A stretch of 45,362 nt of DNA from a bacterium. Lineage in GTDB: Bacteria; SZUA-182; SZUA-191; JAJRXT01. The stretch covers positions 1 through 45,362 of the forward strand of contig JAJRUS010000035.1 in assembly GCA_024277675.1 (NCBI GenBank). The letters run 5' to 3'. This document shows, piece after piece, positions 20,719-30,809 of this stretch. Each line of letters opens with the position of its first letter. Within the stretch, counting starts at the first letter, position 1. The notes under the pieces were generated by a model. That model was not told the DNA's origin, ran no database searches, and was given only the letters and a program-made list of their open reading frames with translations. The translations under genes were made by a program, and so were the position numbers.

Positions 20719-21519
20719 GTGCTTGATAAAACCAAAATAAAAGCAGCCTTTTCCCGCCATGCCGTATCATACGATCAAGCCGCCGGCTTGCAGATAGCAG
20801 TGGGATTAGAGCTTATATCGCAAATAAAGTTGAATCAGCCGCCAATAAATATTTTGGATATCGGAATGGGAACCGGTTTCCTGGCCCGTGAGCTATGCCG
20901 CCGTAATCGGCATTTCAAGCTTTTCGGCTGCGACATTGCGCATGGGATGAACCGGTACAACCTGCAATCAATTAAAACCCCCTTACCGATTTATCCGGTA
21001 ACCGCCGATGCCGAACGGCTTTGTTTTAGGGCACAACAAATGGATATGATCATCTCTAACTTAAGCTATCAATGGTTAAATGAGATCGGCCAGGGCCTAA
21101 GCGAAGCCAGGCGGGCGCTGAAACCTGGAGGCAGGCTGATACTGACCAGCATGGGAGAGCAGACCCTGCATGAACTAAGGGATTGCTTTACCCAGGCATA
21201 CCGGGAACAAAAAGGGCAAGAGCCTGCCTATACCCACCGATTCATCAATAAAGCTAAGCTACTTGAGTTGATGGAAGGGGTTGGTTTTAAGCAGGTACGG
21301 GTAGAATCCCGCATTTATTTACGGCTATATCAAGGGCTGGGCGAATTGCTGGATGCACTAAAACAATTAGGCGCATTAAACGCCTCAGTCGACCGCCCGC
21401 GGGGATTGTCCGGTAAAGCAATTATAAAACGCACCCAACAGCTTTACCGACAAAAATACAGTCAGGCGGGTCAACTCAAAGCCGGCTATGAGGTATTGTT
21501 TGCCGGTGGAAAAAGCTAA
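20719..21519 (+). CDS. bioC: Malonyl-[acyl-carrier protein] O-methyltransferase
   Basis: KIKAAFSRHAVSYDQAAGLQ, ILDIGMGTGFLARELCRR, LSYQWLNE; GTG start with aaggag RBS. Confidence 0.85.
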   Translation: MLDKTKIKAAFSRHAVSYDQAAGLQIAVGLELISQIKLNQPPINILDIGMGTGFLARELCRRNRHFKLFGCDIAHGMNRYNLQSIKTPLPIYPVTADAERLCFRAQQMDMIISNLSYQWLNEIGQGLSEARRALKPGGRLILTSMGEQTLHELRDCFTQAYREQKGQEPAYTHRFINKAKLLELMEGVGFKQVRVESRIYLRLYQGLGELLDALKQLGALNASVDRPRGLSGKAIIKRTQQLYRQKYSQAGQLKAGYEVLFAGGKS

Positions 21520-21653
21520 GCCGTTACAGCGTCACTATTCTAGTTTTATTCCTCTTATGGCTTAAGACGCCCGGCCCCTGTCCCGGATACTTACCCACCA
21601 GGGGAAAGTCCATAATCATGCCCCCCAGCCCAGGTGCGGCGGCGGCCGGCATA

Positions 21654-24152
21654 TTAAAGCGCCTCTATGTTAAATCCCAGACCTTGAGCAATTGACGCCA
21701 TCTTTTTAGTAACCAATGATTGTTTGTCCCCGGCGCGCTGTTTGGCAAGGGATTTTTTATACTCTTTCAGTACGCCAAAAAATATATCCTGGACAATTCT
21801 TTTATCTGCCCCAAGCCTTAATTTCTGGTCTACCTGTAAAATTGTATCGATTTCTTGCAATAGATTCAGCTTTATGCCGGCTTTAAGTTTATTCACTCGC
21901 TGTAGCAGAAAGTCATCCAACGTTTTTTGAGAAGCTTCAGCTTTCAGCGTTAGCTCCAATTCCTCTGCCCGCTGCAAAATCTCAAACACCCGGCCAAATT
22001 TTTTCATGGTAAATGGGCTTTCAAGCCGGGCCACTTCCTGGTTTAGCTGTTGGTTCAGTATATATTCGGCTGAGGTTAAATACTCGGCCGGCAGGGGTAA
22101 TTCCACCTGTTTGAACACCTCCACCATGCCCCAGTTTTCTTCATAAAATTCATAATAAGCCGATTCAAGCTTCTTCAGCACATCCCTGGACAGCAAATTT
22201 ACAATCTGGCGCCGCTCTTCCAGAAATAAGTCTTTTAATGACAGATAATGCCTGCCGAAATATTTATCCAACAGTTCATTTAACTCTAATACATGTACCT
22301 TGCTGAATTGACCGAACAATTCATTTTTTATCTTTAAATATTCCGCATTACGGCCTGAGCATTTAACAGAACAACGAAAGTCATATACGCCGAAACGCAG
22401 CAGGGCAAAGTAGGTGGATACCGATTCCCGGGTTATTTCAGATGAGATTTTTATATGGCCCATAACCAGTGTCAAATTGCCGAATGACTGCTGACGGTAG
22501 TCCAGGCGTTGTACCCGATAGCAGTACAAATGGGCAACCTCCGGATAATCCTCGAAAATGGAACTTATGGCATAATGACTGGTCACCTTGGCAAAATCTA
22601 CCTTATACGGTTGCACCAGTTTATTATATATTCCCCGGCCATTTCCATAGCGGGCAATGTTGCTGGGGGCCTTGGCCAGCATTTTTAAAAATTTTCCTTC
22701 TAAATCTTCATCGGTAAATTCCTGAGCCAGTTGAATGGCACGTGCGGCGTATTTGATTATCTGAACTGTTTCAAGACCTGACACCTCAGAGAAGAACCAA
22801 CCACAACTGGTGTACATCAGCATGGCGTGGCGCTCCATTTCCAACAGCTTCAAGGCAAGTATCTTAGCCGCAGGGGTTAGCTTATGGATTTGATAGTCAG
22901 CCAGGTAACGATTAATGTTTGGGGATGAGCGATCTAAAATAATCCGTATATAGGCATCGCGGGCTTGCCATATGTCCTTGAAATACTTACTCGCTTCTTG
23001 TTCAAATATCAATGTCAGCTTATCACGGACGGCATCCAATGCCCCGCGCAAAGGCTTACGCCAGGCCTGATTCCAGTCATCAGGCCCATCGGTGTGACAG
23101 CCGCAGTCGCTCCGCCAGCGCTCTACCCCATGGGCACAACTCCAGGATGTTCCATCCCCGCTTTCGCCGAGCTTAATTTTAACCTCGAATTGGGGAGGAT
23201 ATTTTTCCAGGTACTCAGCATAATTAGTGATCTTGATCCCCATCTGGGCCGCTTTCACTTTCAGGGTATATGCCAGCGTAAGATCGCCGAAGGTCTTGTG
23301 GTGGCCGAAAGTCTCGCCATCGGTAGCCACGTTGACCAATTGCGGAAATTTTTTGTGGGGAAAGTAGGCCTGCTCTATTGAGTTGACCAGCGTATCGGCA
23401 TTCTGTAAGGCACTGCCGAAACTTATGTTCCCGGACAACTCGGCCTGAAAGAAAAATATGTCTATATATTTTCCCGGCGCATCAGGTACAAAATAGCGAT
23501 AGGGACGGGTAGTATCGATATGGCCATCCGAAACCTCATGCCATTCCCGCCGCTCCAGGCGCTTGATTGCCTGCGCCTGCCATGGGGAAAGAATAACAAA
23601 TTTCAAACCTTCATGGATTAAGTCGCGAAGTGTCTGATTATTTACCGCCGTCTCCGGCAGCCACATTGCCTCCGGGTCTCGCCCGAATCTATGTTTAAAA
23701 TCAGCTACCCCCCACCGGATTTGAGTGAGCCGGTCCCGCTCGGTAGCCAGGGGCATAATCAGGTGATTATAGCCCTGGGCAATGGCATTTCCATGTCCCG
23801 AAAATAATTGCCGGCTTACATGGTCGGCCCGGATTATCTTCTCATAAGTATAAGGATTATATTTTTCCAACCAGGAAAGCAGGGTGGGCCCAAAATTAAA
23901 ACTCATAAGTTCAAAATTATTAACCAGGTCAACGATCTTGTTTTTTTCGTCATAAATTCGGGCCATAGAATTCGGCTGGTAGCATTCAAAATCTATTTTT
24001 TGATTCCAGTTATGAAACGGAGCGGCGCTCTGCTGGATCTCTATCTCCTCTATCCAGGGATTCTCCCGGGGAGGTTGATAAAAATGACCATGAACCACCA
24101 GGTACTTTTGGCTGGTAGCGGGTTTAACCGGCTGACGGCTAGACATAATCAA
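21654..24152 (-). CDS. Glycoside hydrolase family 57 / DUF3536 protein
   Basis: LVVHGHFYQPPRENPW, MWLPETAVNNQTL, NVATDGETFGHH. Confidence 0.92.
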   Translation of the reverse strand: MIMSSRQPVKPATSQKYLVVHGHFYQPPRENPWIEEIEIQQSAAPFHNWNQKIDFECYQPNSMARIYDEKNKIVDLVNNFELMSFNFGPTLLSWLEKYNPYTYEKIIRADHVSRQLFSGHGNAIAQGYNHLIMPLATERDRLTQIRWGVADFKHRFGRDPEAMWLPETAVNNQTLRDLIHEGLKFVILSPWQAQAIKRLERREWHEVSDGHIDTTRPYRYFVPDAPGKYIDIFFFQAELSGNISFGSALQNADTLVNSIEQAYFPHKKFPQLVNVATDGETFGHHKTFGDLTLAYTLKVKAAQMGIKITNYAEYLEKYPPQFEVKIKLGESGDGTSWSCAHGVERWRSDCGCHTDGPDDWNQAWRKPLRGALDAVRDKLTLIFEQEASKYFKDIWQARDAYIRIILDRSSPNINRYLADYQIHKLTPAAKILALKLLEMERHAMLMYTSCGWFFSEVSGLETVQIIKYAARAIQLAQEFTDEDLEGKFLKMLAKAPSNIARYGNGRGIYNKLVQPYKVDFAKVTSHYAISSIFEDYPEVAHLYCYRVQRLDYRQQSFGNLTLVMGHIKISSEITRESVSTYFALLRFGVYDFRCSVKCSGRNAEYLKIKNELFGQFSKVHVLELNELLDKYFGRHYLSLKDLFLEERRQIVNLLSRDVLKKLESAYYEFYEENWGMVEVFKQVELPLPAEYLTSAEYILNQQLNQEVARLESPFTMKKFGRVFEILQRAEELELTLKAEASQKTLDDFLLQRVNKLKAGIKLNLLQEIDTILQVDQKLRLGADKRIVQDIFFGVLKEYKKSLAKQRAGDKQSLVTKKMASIAQGLGFNIEAL

Positions 24153-24161
24153 TCCTGTCTG

Positions 24162-25412
24162 CTAGCTGTAAATGAGCTTCTGCTCATGTTCCAACTTGCT
24201 GGTTTCCAGGTCTCCGGCCGAGACTACTGTAATTCCGGATTCGGTTACCGTAAATCTCTTTCGGTCCAGCTCGCGATCATATCCAATCACAGTATGCGGG
24301 GGAATTCTAACGTCTTTATCGATAATAGCCCGCCTGATACGACAATGTCGACCAATGTCGACCCGGTTGAATATAATGGAATTGGAAATCTCGGCATAAC
24401 TGTTAATCCGCACATCCGGCGAAAGCACACAGCGAAACACATTGGCTCCACTGATAATCCCGCCGTTGGAAATAATAGATTCTATTACCATCCCGGTGCG
24501 TTTGAATTCCGAATGTACCGTTTTGGCCGGCGGGCTTTGACAATGAAAGGTGAGTACCGGCCAGCTTGGGTCATACAAATTCAATTGGGGTTCTATGGAA
24601 ATCAGGTCCATATTGGCATCAAAATAAGCTTCAATCGTTCCCACATCCCGCCAATATTTATCTTTCCCTTTTTTCTCATCGTGGAAGTTATAGGCATATA
24701 CCTTATAGCCCTTATCTACCATGTACGGCAGCACATCCTTGCCGAAATCATGACTGGAGTCCTGGCGCTGGTTATCCTCCCGGGCACATTCAAATAATAT
24801 GTCGCGTTTGAAGATATAAATCCCCATCGAGGCTAAGATTTTATCGGGTTTACCGGGAATTACATTGGGCGTTTCAGGCTTCTCCTGAAAACCCAGTATC
24901 CGATAATCATCAGCCACCTCAACTACGCCAAAATGGGTGGATTCTTCCTTGTTCAACTCAATGGCGCACAGCGTAAGGTCGGCTTGTCTTTCATTATGCA
25001 TATTCAACAAATGAGAATAATCCATTTTGTATATATGATCGCCGGATAATATCAAAAAGTTTTCAGCCGTTTCGGCTTCCCAGGAATACAGGTTTTGAAA
25101 AATGGCATCCGCCGTACCGGCATACCAGTCCTGAGTAACCCTTTGCTGGGGAGGGATGACTTCTAAGTATTCGCCCAACTCATTGGGTAACATATTCCAG
25201 GCTTGCCTTAGGTGTCGATGCAGCGAGATGGATTTGTACTGGGTCAATACAAATAGTTTGCGGATATTTGAATTTATACAATTACTTAAGGTAAAATCTA
25301 TAATGCGATACTCTCCGCTGAATGGTACTGCCGGCTTGGCCCTGTTTTTGGTAAGCGGAGATAATCTCTCTCCCTGTCCGCCGGCTAAGACTACCGCCGC
25401 TAAATTTTTCAT
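24162..25412 (-). CDS. glgC: Glucose-1-phosphate adenylyltransferase
   Basis: [35 protein letters not shown]. Confidence 0.97.
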   Translation of the reverse strand: MKNLAAVVLAGGQGERLSPLTKNRAKPAVPFSGEYRIIDFTLSNCINSNIRKLFVLTQYKSISLHRHLRQAWNMLPNELGEYLEVIPPQQRVTQDWYAGTADAIFQNLYSWEAETAENFLILSGDHIYKMDYSHLLNMHNERQADLTLCAIELNKEESTHFGVVEVADDYRILGFQEKPETPNVIPGKPDKILASMGIYIFKRDILFECAREDNQRQDSSHDFGKDVLPYMVDKGYKVYAYNFHDEKKGKDKYWRDVGTIEAYFDANMDLISIEPQLNLYDPSWPVLTFHCQSPPAKTVHSEFKRTGMVIESIISNGGIISGANVFRCVLSPDVRINSYAEISNSIIFNRVDIGRHCRIRRAIIDKDVRIPPHTVIGYDRELDRKRFTVTESGITVVSAGDLETSKLEHEQKLIYS

Positions 25413-25695
25413 GCGCTGTTTTTTCTCCCGGTGTGCAACAAAAATATTAAGTCTAAGTGTAGCTGAAATTATATACTGGAATTATATATATTATAAAGGT
25501 AATAAAAATTTAACTCAAGGAAAATATGCTCCTTTTTTTGTTGCCAATATTAATAAAGGGGTCAAAGACCCAGATTTTTCCCGGATTAAGCCGTTACGGC
25601 TAACCCCGCCCGCTTGCCATCCTGCGGGTCTATGGCCCTGTGGACGGAAGCGGGGGCTTGTTTTTATGGCAAGACAATTATATAATTTCCTGCAT

Positions 25696-26595
25696 ATGAA
25701 CAAAGACTATTACCAGATTCTAGGCATAGACCAGACCGCTAATACCAAGAAAATAAAGCGTGCCTATCGCAAACTAGCCCTGAAACACCATCCGGATAAA
25801 AACCCCGGGGATGCACATTCGGCAGATAGATTTAAAACCATCCTGGAGGCCTATCAAGTCTTAAGTGATACCTCTGCGCGCCGTGAATATGATTTACATT
25901 ACCAAACCCAGGCGGGTTTTGACTATGATTCATTTACAGATTACGCACAAAGGCGCCCCCATTCCCACCGCTCGGCAGGTAAACCGCAAGCCAGGGCGGA
26001 AGACAAAACGGTAGGGGGGTTCTCCCGCAGCAAGTTCATCCTGCACGAACTCTCCCAATACCTCAAAACCCAGAAGCCGCCCCGGCCGGATTCCCCGGTT
26101 CCCAAGCAGCGGGTGGACTGCTCCCGCTGTGGCGGACGGGGGTTGAAATGGTTTATTATTTCTTGCCGTACCTGCAATGGGATCGGTTATTATTACCGGG
26201 TACAGCATAAAGAGTATGAGGTGTGCCCGGCCTGCCAGGGTCATGGCTGGGGGGAGATGTTATTTACCGAATGTTTATGCGACTATTGCCAGGGGCAGGG
26301 AGTGGTGAAGCGTATTGCCCCTCGCCCGGAGCGCTGCCTGCATTGCGATGGTTTTGGCTTTACTTTAAAAGACAGTTGGTGGCGTAAGCTGTTTTCTTAT
26401 CCCCAACACCCATTTTTCTGTTGGCGGGAGGTATGTTATATTTGTGAAGGGCATGGTTATGCTCCCCATTTACCGGATATACCACCTCAACAGCGCTGCG
26501 CTAAATGTAAGGGTTACGGCTGGGTGGGAATCGATATACTGCGCCGGAAGGCGACCTGCCGCCGCTGCAAGGGCAGCGGGCGGAAAAAGGAGTAA
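25696..26595 (+). CDS. J-domain protein with eight CXXCXGXG zinc-binding motifs
   Basis: [12 protein letters not shown]...HHPDKNPG J-domain, then [64 protein letters not shown]. Confidence 0.9.
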   Translation: MNKDYYQILGIDQTANTKKIKRAYRKLALKHHPDKNPGDAHSADRFKTILEAYQVLSDTSARREYDLHYQTQAGFDYDSFTDYAQRRPHSHRSAGKPQARAEDKTVGGFSRSKFILHELSQYLKTQKPPRPDSPVPKQRVDCSRCGGRGLKWFIISCRTCNGIGYYYRVQHKEYEVCPACQGHGWGEMLFTECLCDYCQGQGVVKRIAPRPERCLHCDGFGFTLKDSWWRKLFSYPQHPFFCWREVCYICEGHGYAPHLPDIPPQQRCAKCKGYGWVGIDILRRKATCRRCKGSGRKKE

Positions 26596-26604
26596 TCCCC
26601 CCGG

Positions 26605-27591
26605 CTAACCGATAGCTTCTACCGCCTTTCTGGCGGCATGCAGCCTCCAGGCCGGCACATCCGGCGGAAGCACACAACCGGGACCGATAATCAAGCGTTT
26701 CCCTCTGGTCTGTTGAACGGCATCCTGTACCTGTTTAGTAATTTGAGCCTTTGTCCCGAAAGACATGGTATGTTCATGATCCAACCCGCCGATTACACAG
26801 CCGCCGTATTTGGCTACCGCCTCTCCCAGGGTGGGGCGGGTGCCTCGATCATGCCAGTTGACGGCTTGTACCGGATAATCCAATAGTAGATCAAACATTA
26901 TCTCATCGCCATGCAGATGGAGAATGTTAAAAGTGGTATCTGCCTGCACTGAATCAAGAATATGAATATCATAACGCTTACCGAATTTGCGATATGTATT
27001 TTCGCTTAAAAGTGCATAGCTGGCCCATTGGGTGGCCAAAAAGACTCCATCGATACCCCGCTTTACACAATGACGGGCAAAATCTATAGTAGTTTGAGTG
27101 ATTACTTCCAGGCCGGTCTGTAGTTTCCGGGGAGCGTTTATCAAGTGTTCCTTAACTCTATCAGCGCCGGCCAATTTAGCCGCCGAGGAGAGCGGAGAAA
27201 AGATTGTTTGTACCAGGGGGACTGCGCCCTTGAGCTGTTTGCTCAAAATTTCCAGGCATTTCAGTTGCTGCCCCAATACTCCTTGTGTTGGATCAAGCGG
27301 TTCCAGGCGTTCCCAATCATCGGGTTCATGAACGACATAGCGGCTTATGCCCTCGCCTTTTCGAGGATCGCGATAACGGCGAACCCTTAACCCCCAATCA
27401 AGCACTCCATATAGACCGTTAGGCATCAGCTTAATAAAATCCAGGTTATACTGATGCTGAAACTGCAATGTAGCCTGTGCCAATTGCTCAGGGTCGTAGT
27501 CGGCTTTGGGGAAATGGTGCCAGAAGGAAATGGGAGGTCGATCCACTTCTTTACCCTGAATACAAGCCTGGAGACGTTCCCGTTTGGTCAA
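26605..27591 (-). CDS. Uroporphyrinogen decarboxylase (URO-D) family protein
   Basis: MTKRERLQACIQGKEVDRPPISFWHHF N-terminus; NILHLHGD, IIGPGCVLPPDVP C-terminus. Confidence 0.88.
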   Translation of the reverse strand: MTKRERLQACIQGKEVDRPPISFWHHFPKADYDPEQLAQATLQFQHQYNLDFIKLMPNGLYGVLDWGLRVRRYRDPRKGEGISRYVVHEPDDWERLEPLDPTQGVLGQQLKCLEILSKQLKGAVPLVQTIFSPLSSAAKLAGADRVKEHLINAPRKLQTGLEVITQTTIDFARHCVKRGIDGVFLATQWASYALLSENTYRKFGKRYDIHILDSVQADTTFNILHLHGDEIMFDLLLDYPVQAVNWHDRGTRPTLGEAVAKYGGCVIGGLDHEHTMSFGTKAQITKQVQDAVQQTRGKRLIIGPGCVLPPDVPAWRLHAARKAVEAIG

Positions 27592-27711
27592 TTTTTTCTC
27601 CTATTATAGTTGCTAATTCTAATTATATAATATAGAATTTGTAAAAAGTGTTTTTTGATTCTATCAAAATTATTTAAATAATCAATCACTTTCTAATATA
27701 AAGGCTTTAAA

Positions 27712-28245
27712 ATGCCGGAAGACCTGAATCCAGTCCGACAAAAGGCTAAGTCCATTCGAATGCTCATCATGGATGTGGATGGAGTACTGACCAATGGCCA
27801 AATTGTTTATGCCAGTGACGGACAAGAACTCAAACATTTCAACGTACGCGACGGGTTTGGTATCCGGCTAATACAGCGAGTGGGGATAAAAACCGCCGTT
27901 ATTACTGCCCGTTATTCAAATATTGTAACCCTTCGCAGCCGTGAATTGAAAATTAATGAGGTATACCAGAATGCACTGAAAAAGCTGCCCGCCTATGAAG
28001 AAATTCTGAAAACTCACCAACTGACCGATGAACAGGTTGCCTATATGGGGGACGACCTGGTTGACTTACCCATATTAAGGAGAGTGGGATTAGCAATAAC
28101 AGTAGCCGATGCGGTTCCCGAGGTTATACAAGCTGTCCATCACGTAACTCAAAGTCAGGGGGGCCAGGGGGCGGTGCGGGAAGTAGTGGAATTGATTCTG
28201 AAAGCCCAGGGTAGCTGGCAAGCGGCTACCGCCAGATATTTTTAA
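27712..28245 (+). CDS. kdsC: 3-deoxy-D-manno-octulosonate 8-phosphate phosphatase (HAD)
   Basis: LIMDVDGVLTNGQIVY, FNVRDGFGIRLIQRVGI, MGDDLVDLPIL. Confidence 0.92.
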   Translation: MPEDLNPVRQKAKSIRMLIMDVDGVLTNGQIVYASDGQELKHFNVRDGFGIRLIQRVGIKTAVITARYSNIVTLRSRELKINEVYQNALKKLPAYEEILKTHQLTDEQVAYMGDDLVDLPILRRVGLAITVADAVPEVIQAVHHVTQSQGGQGAVREVVELILKAQGSWQAATARYF

Positions 28246-28306
28246 GCTGACGCTTGAATGTGATATAACAAACCTTGCTAAAAGGTTTTATACCAGGAGA
28301 TGATTT

Positions 28307-28894
28307 ATGAAAGAAAAACAGGATCATCCGGATGATGAAAAACAACCTCAGTCCAAATTTGCAATTATCGACCGCCGCCATAAGCCCGAAGAAACTGCCG
28401 ATGCCCAATATCAACCACGTTATCCCAGTCTGGTGGAACAATTACAACAGCGATTGTCAGCCAAAGATCAATTACTGGAGGAATTCAAACAAAAGCTGAC
28501 CCAGGAAAACGAAGCTTATAAAAAACGCCTCGAACGGGAAATGCAGAATCGGCTGGAAAACGAAAAATTACAGTTAGTCTCCAGGTTGCTGCCGGTATTG
28601 GACAATTTTAACCGGGCCTTAGATTCAGCCGCCGCCAGGCATAGTTATGATGTGCTGCTTCAAGGGCTGAAGCAGATTCAGGCCCAATTCTGGACGCAAC
28701 TACAGGCAGCAGGGGTCAGCCGGTTGGAAACAAAGGGCAAACCCTTCGACCCCCATACCCAGGAAGCCGTCACAGTAGTTATAGTCAAAGATAAAAAGCA
28801 GGATCAGCTGGTAACAGAGGAACTGGAGACTGGTTATATACTGAAAGATAAACTAATCCGCCCGGCCAAGGTTAAAGTCGGGCAATTTAAATAA
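28307..28894 (+). CDS. grpE: Nucleotide exchange factor GrpE
   Basis: LLPVLDNFNRAL, GKPFDPHTQEAV, GYILKDKLIRPAKVKVG. Confidence 0.94.
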   Translation: MKEKQDHPDDEKQPQSKFAIIDRRHKPEETADAQYQPRYPSLVEQLQQRLSAKDQLLEEFKQKLTQENEAYKKRLEREMQNRLENEKLQLVSRLLPVLDNFNRALDSAAARHSYDVLLQGLKQIQAQFWTQLQAAGVSRLETKGKPFDPHTQEAVTVVIVKDKKQDQLVTEELETGYILKDKLIRPAKVKVGQFK

Positions 28895-29274
28895 CCTGAG
28901 GTTCGATGTAATTAATCCCATGTCATATATGGCAAAACAGCGCCTGACATGCTTGTTGTATATGGTACTACGGCGAACTGGTTGCGCTGGCTACCGGCTG
29001 TTGATGCTTATAAAGTTTATCTAAAATCATTAAACTTGTTGACGCAGACCCCGGTATTGATATAACATGAACGCTGTGGAGAGTAGATACGTGAAGTTGT
29101 GTACCGATAGTACGAATTAAGTGGCAATAATATTGCCGGTTATACTGAGAATTTTTGCTGTATGATTTTATTCTTTCTCAGGCCCTGATTTTTCAGCGTA
29201 GCCGGGTCATCTCTCTTCAGTTACACCAGCCATTAAGCAACATCTCTGGTTTAGAGTTACAGCATGATGAACCC

Positions 29275-29346
29275 GCAAAAAGTCAGAAAACATACCTGCT
29301 TGTCATTCCCGTACAAACTGGAACCCAGTATTTGATGACTTTTTAC
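29275..29346. repeat. REP-like intergenic element
   Basis: 9 bp perfect inverted repeat AAAAAGTCA (29277-29285)/TGACTTTTT (29336-29344) flanking TTGTCATTCCCGTACAAACTGGAACCCAGT. Confidence 0.6.
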
Positions 29347-29483
29347 GATACCATTATCATAAACGGTCCATAATAATTTTATTACGATTTTTTTACTAAA
29401 CCCGGCTGTATATTTGTAATATAAAGCCATATATAAGTTTTGGCGGGTAATACCCTGCATCATTTTAAAGTAAGGAGTCGACT

Positions 29484-30062
29484 ATGAGTAAAAGAACTAC
29501 AATCGCCGCGAAATTAGCTGGAGTATCTTTACCGGTATTTATCATTATGGGGACATTATTTATAAACGGCTGCAACAACAAGGCAGAAAAAACCGCCACC
29601 GAAGGAAAACCGGTCACAGAAACAGAAGCTGCTAAAACAGTAGCCAAAAAAGGGGATACCGTCAAGGTGCAATATACCGGAACCTTAGCCGATGGAAGTG
29701 TGTTTGATAAATCACAAGCAGAATCCCCGTTGGAGTTTACCTTGGGAGGGGGGCAGATAATCCCCGGATTCGAGAAGGCGGTAGAAGGGATGGCGCTGAA
29801 TGAAGAGAAGAAAATAGTATTAAAGGCAGAAGATGCATATGGCCAGAGAAATGACAGCTTAACTAAAGAGTTCCCGCTCACATTTTTCCCTAAAGATTTT
29901 AAACCCGAGAAGGGCCTGGTAGTAAGATTACAAGATCAAAGCGGAAGAGCAGTTCCGGCCACAATAATAGATATGACTGAAACCGGCATAAAGGTCGATC
30001 TCAATCACCCGTTAGCCGGGAAAGAGCTTACTTTCGATATAAAGCTGGTTGGTATTCAGTAG
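29484..30062 (+). CDS. FKBP-type peptidyl-prolyl isomerase lipoprotein
   Basis: Lipobox LFINGC; VKVQYTGTLADGSVFDKS...FTLGGGQIIPGFEKAVEGM, GKELTFDIKLVGIQ. Confidence 0.92.
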   Translation: MSKRTTIAAKLAGVSLPVFIIMGTLFINGCNNKAEKTATEGKPVTETEAAKTVAKKGDTVKVQYTGTLADGSVFDKSQAESPLEFTLGGGQIIPGFEKAVEGMALNEEKKIVLKAEDAYGQRNDSLTKEFPLTFFPKDFKPEKGLVVRLQDQSGRAVPATIIDMTETGIKVDLNHPLAGKELTFDIKLVGIQ

Positions 30063-30119
30063 CTTAAAACAATACTATCATCCAACCCGCTATTTAAACG
30101 GTTACCCTTCTTCTTTAGG

Positions 30120-30149
30120 TTGTCAACATCATATAAAACATATTACAAT
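30120..30149 (+). promoter_or_regulatory. Sigma70-type promoter upstream of the RRM gene
   Basis: TTGTCA-18 nt-TACAAT. Confidence 0.5.
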
Positions 30150-30286
30150 GAGGGGGATAAAAACCAAATAAAATCTCTGGATATGGGTTGAATGGATATT
30201 TTACTGTCTAATAATGTCACCGGTTGGATGGTAGGGTATTCTCTACAAAAAACATTATCAGGCTAAAGCCAAAAAGGAGGCTGAGC

Positions 30287-30553
30287 ATGCAAGGCAGTAA
30301 ACTTTATGTGGGAAATCTGGTTTATGCGGTAAATAATGACGAACTGGAGGAATTGTTCGGCGCTTATGGCAGTATCAAACAAATCAATATAATAGAGGGT
30401 AAGGGTTTTGGGTTTGTGGAGATGTCTAACTCTGCTGAAGCTGAAAAGGCCAAAGAAGCCTTAAACGGCACCCAGTTTAAAGGCCGCACTATCAGAGTTA
30501 ATGAAGCCCACCCGCCGAAAACCAGACAAAAAAGGGATTACGGAAGATATTAA
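30287..30553 (+). CDS. RRM-type RNA-binding protein
   Basis: KLYVGNLVYAV (RNP2) and GKGFGFVEM (RNP1); start after aaaggaggctgagc (ORF extends upstream to 30224). Confidence 0.93.
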   Translation: MQGSKLYVGNLVYAVNNDELEELFGAYGSIKQINIIEGKGFGFVEMSNSAEAEKAKEALNGTQFKGRTIRVNEAHPPKTRQKRDYGRY

Positions 30554-30572
30554 ACTAATGTCGGCGCTATAA

Positions 30573-30606
30573 CTAAACCGGCAGCTGAAATATCCTGCCG
30601 GTTTAG
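30573..30606 (+). terminator. Perfect 12 bp hairpin after the RRM gene (possible terminator without U-tract)
   Basis: CTAAACCGGCAG-ctgaaatatc-CTGCCGGTTTAG. Confidence 0.5.
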
Positions 30607-30655
30607 TGTGCCCCAAGGATTTGTCTATCTTAAAAACCAGTTTAAGCTAAACCTG

Positions 30656-30686
30656 AGAAAGCCTTATAATTAAGGCTTTTTCTTTT
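30656..30686 (+). terminator. Rho-independent terminator
   Basis: AAAGCCTTA-taat-TAAGGCTTT followed by ttcttttA. Confidence 0.75.
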
Positions 30687-30809
30687 ATGGGCCGTGTTTT
30701 TGTGCAGCTTAATCCATATTTGGGATAAAATATGTTATATTTATACGGATTATCCGGGTAAAATCTATTAAGCGATAAGGGTTACCTCAAACAGGAAGAG
30801 TAAAGCCGA

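Noticed and set aside
16248-21519. Four nearby methyltransferase genes as one paralogous expansion
   Set aside because: The proteins belong to visibly different subfamilies and lie on both strands, so tandem duplication is not supported.
22965-23381. 138 aa plus-strand ORF
   Set aside because: Antisense to GH57/DUF3536 with no motif.
23808-24797. 329 aa plus-strand ORF
   Set aside because: Antisense to glgC and the GH57 N-terminus, both strongly supported; no recognisable motif.
25156-25695. N-terminal 180-residue extension of the DnaJ-like ORF
   Set aside because: It runs antisense over the glgC start and has no domain signal; [10 protein letters not shown] is the natural start.
28900-28915. 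ggttcga motif resembling a tRNA T-loop
   Set aside because: No acceptor or anticodon stem could be built around it.
29465-29881. 138 aa minus-strand ORF
   Set aside because: Antisense to the FKBP lipoprotein gene.
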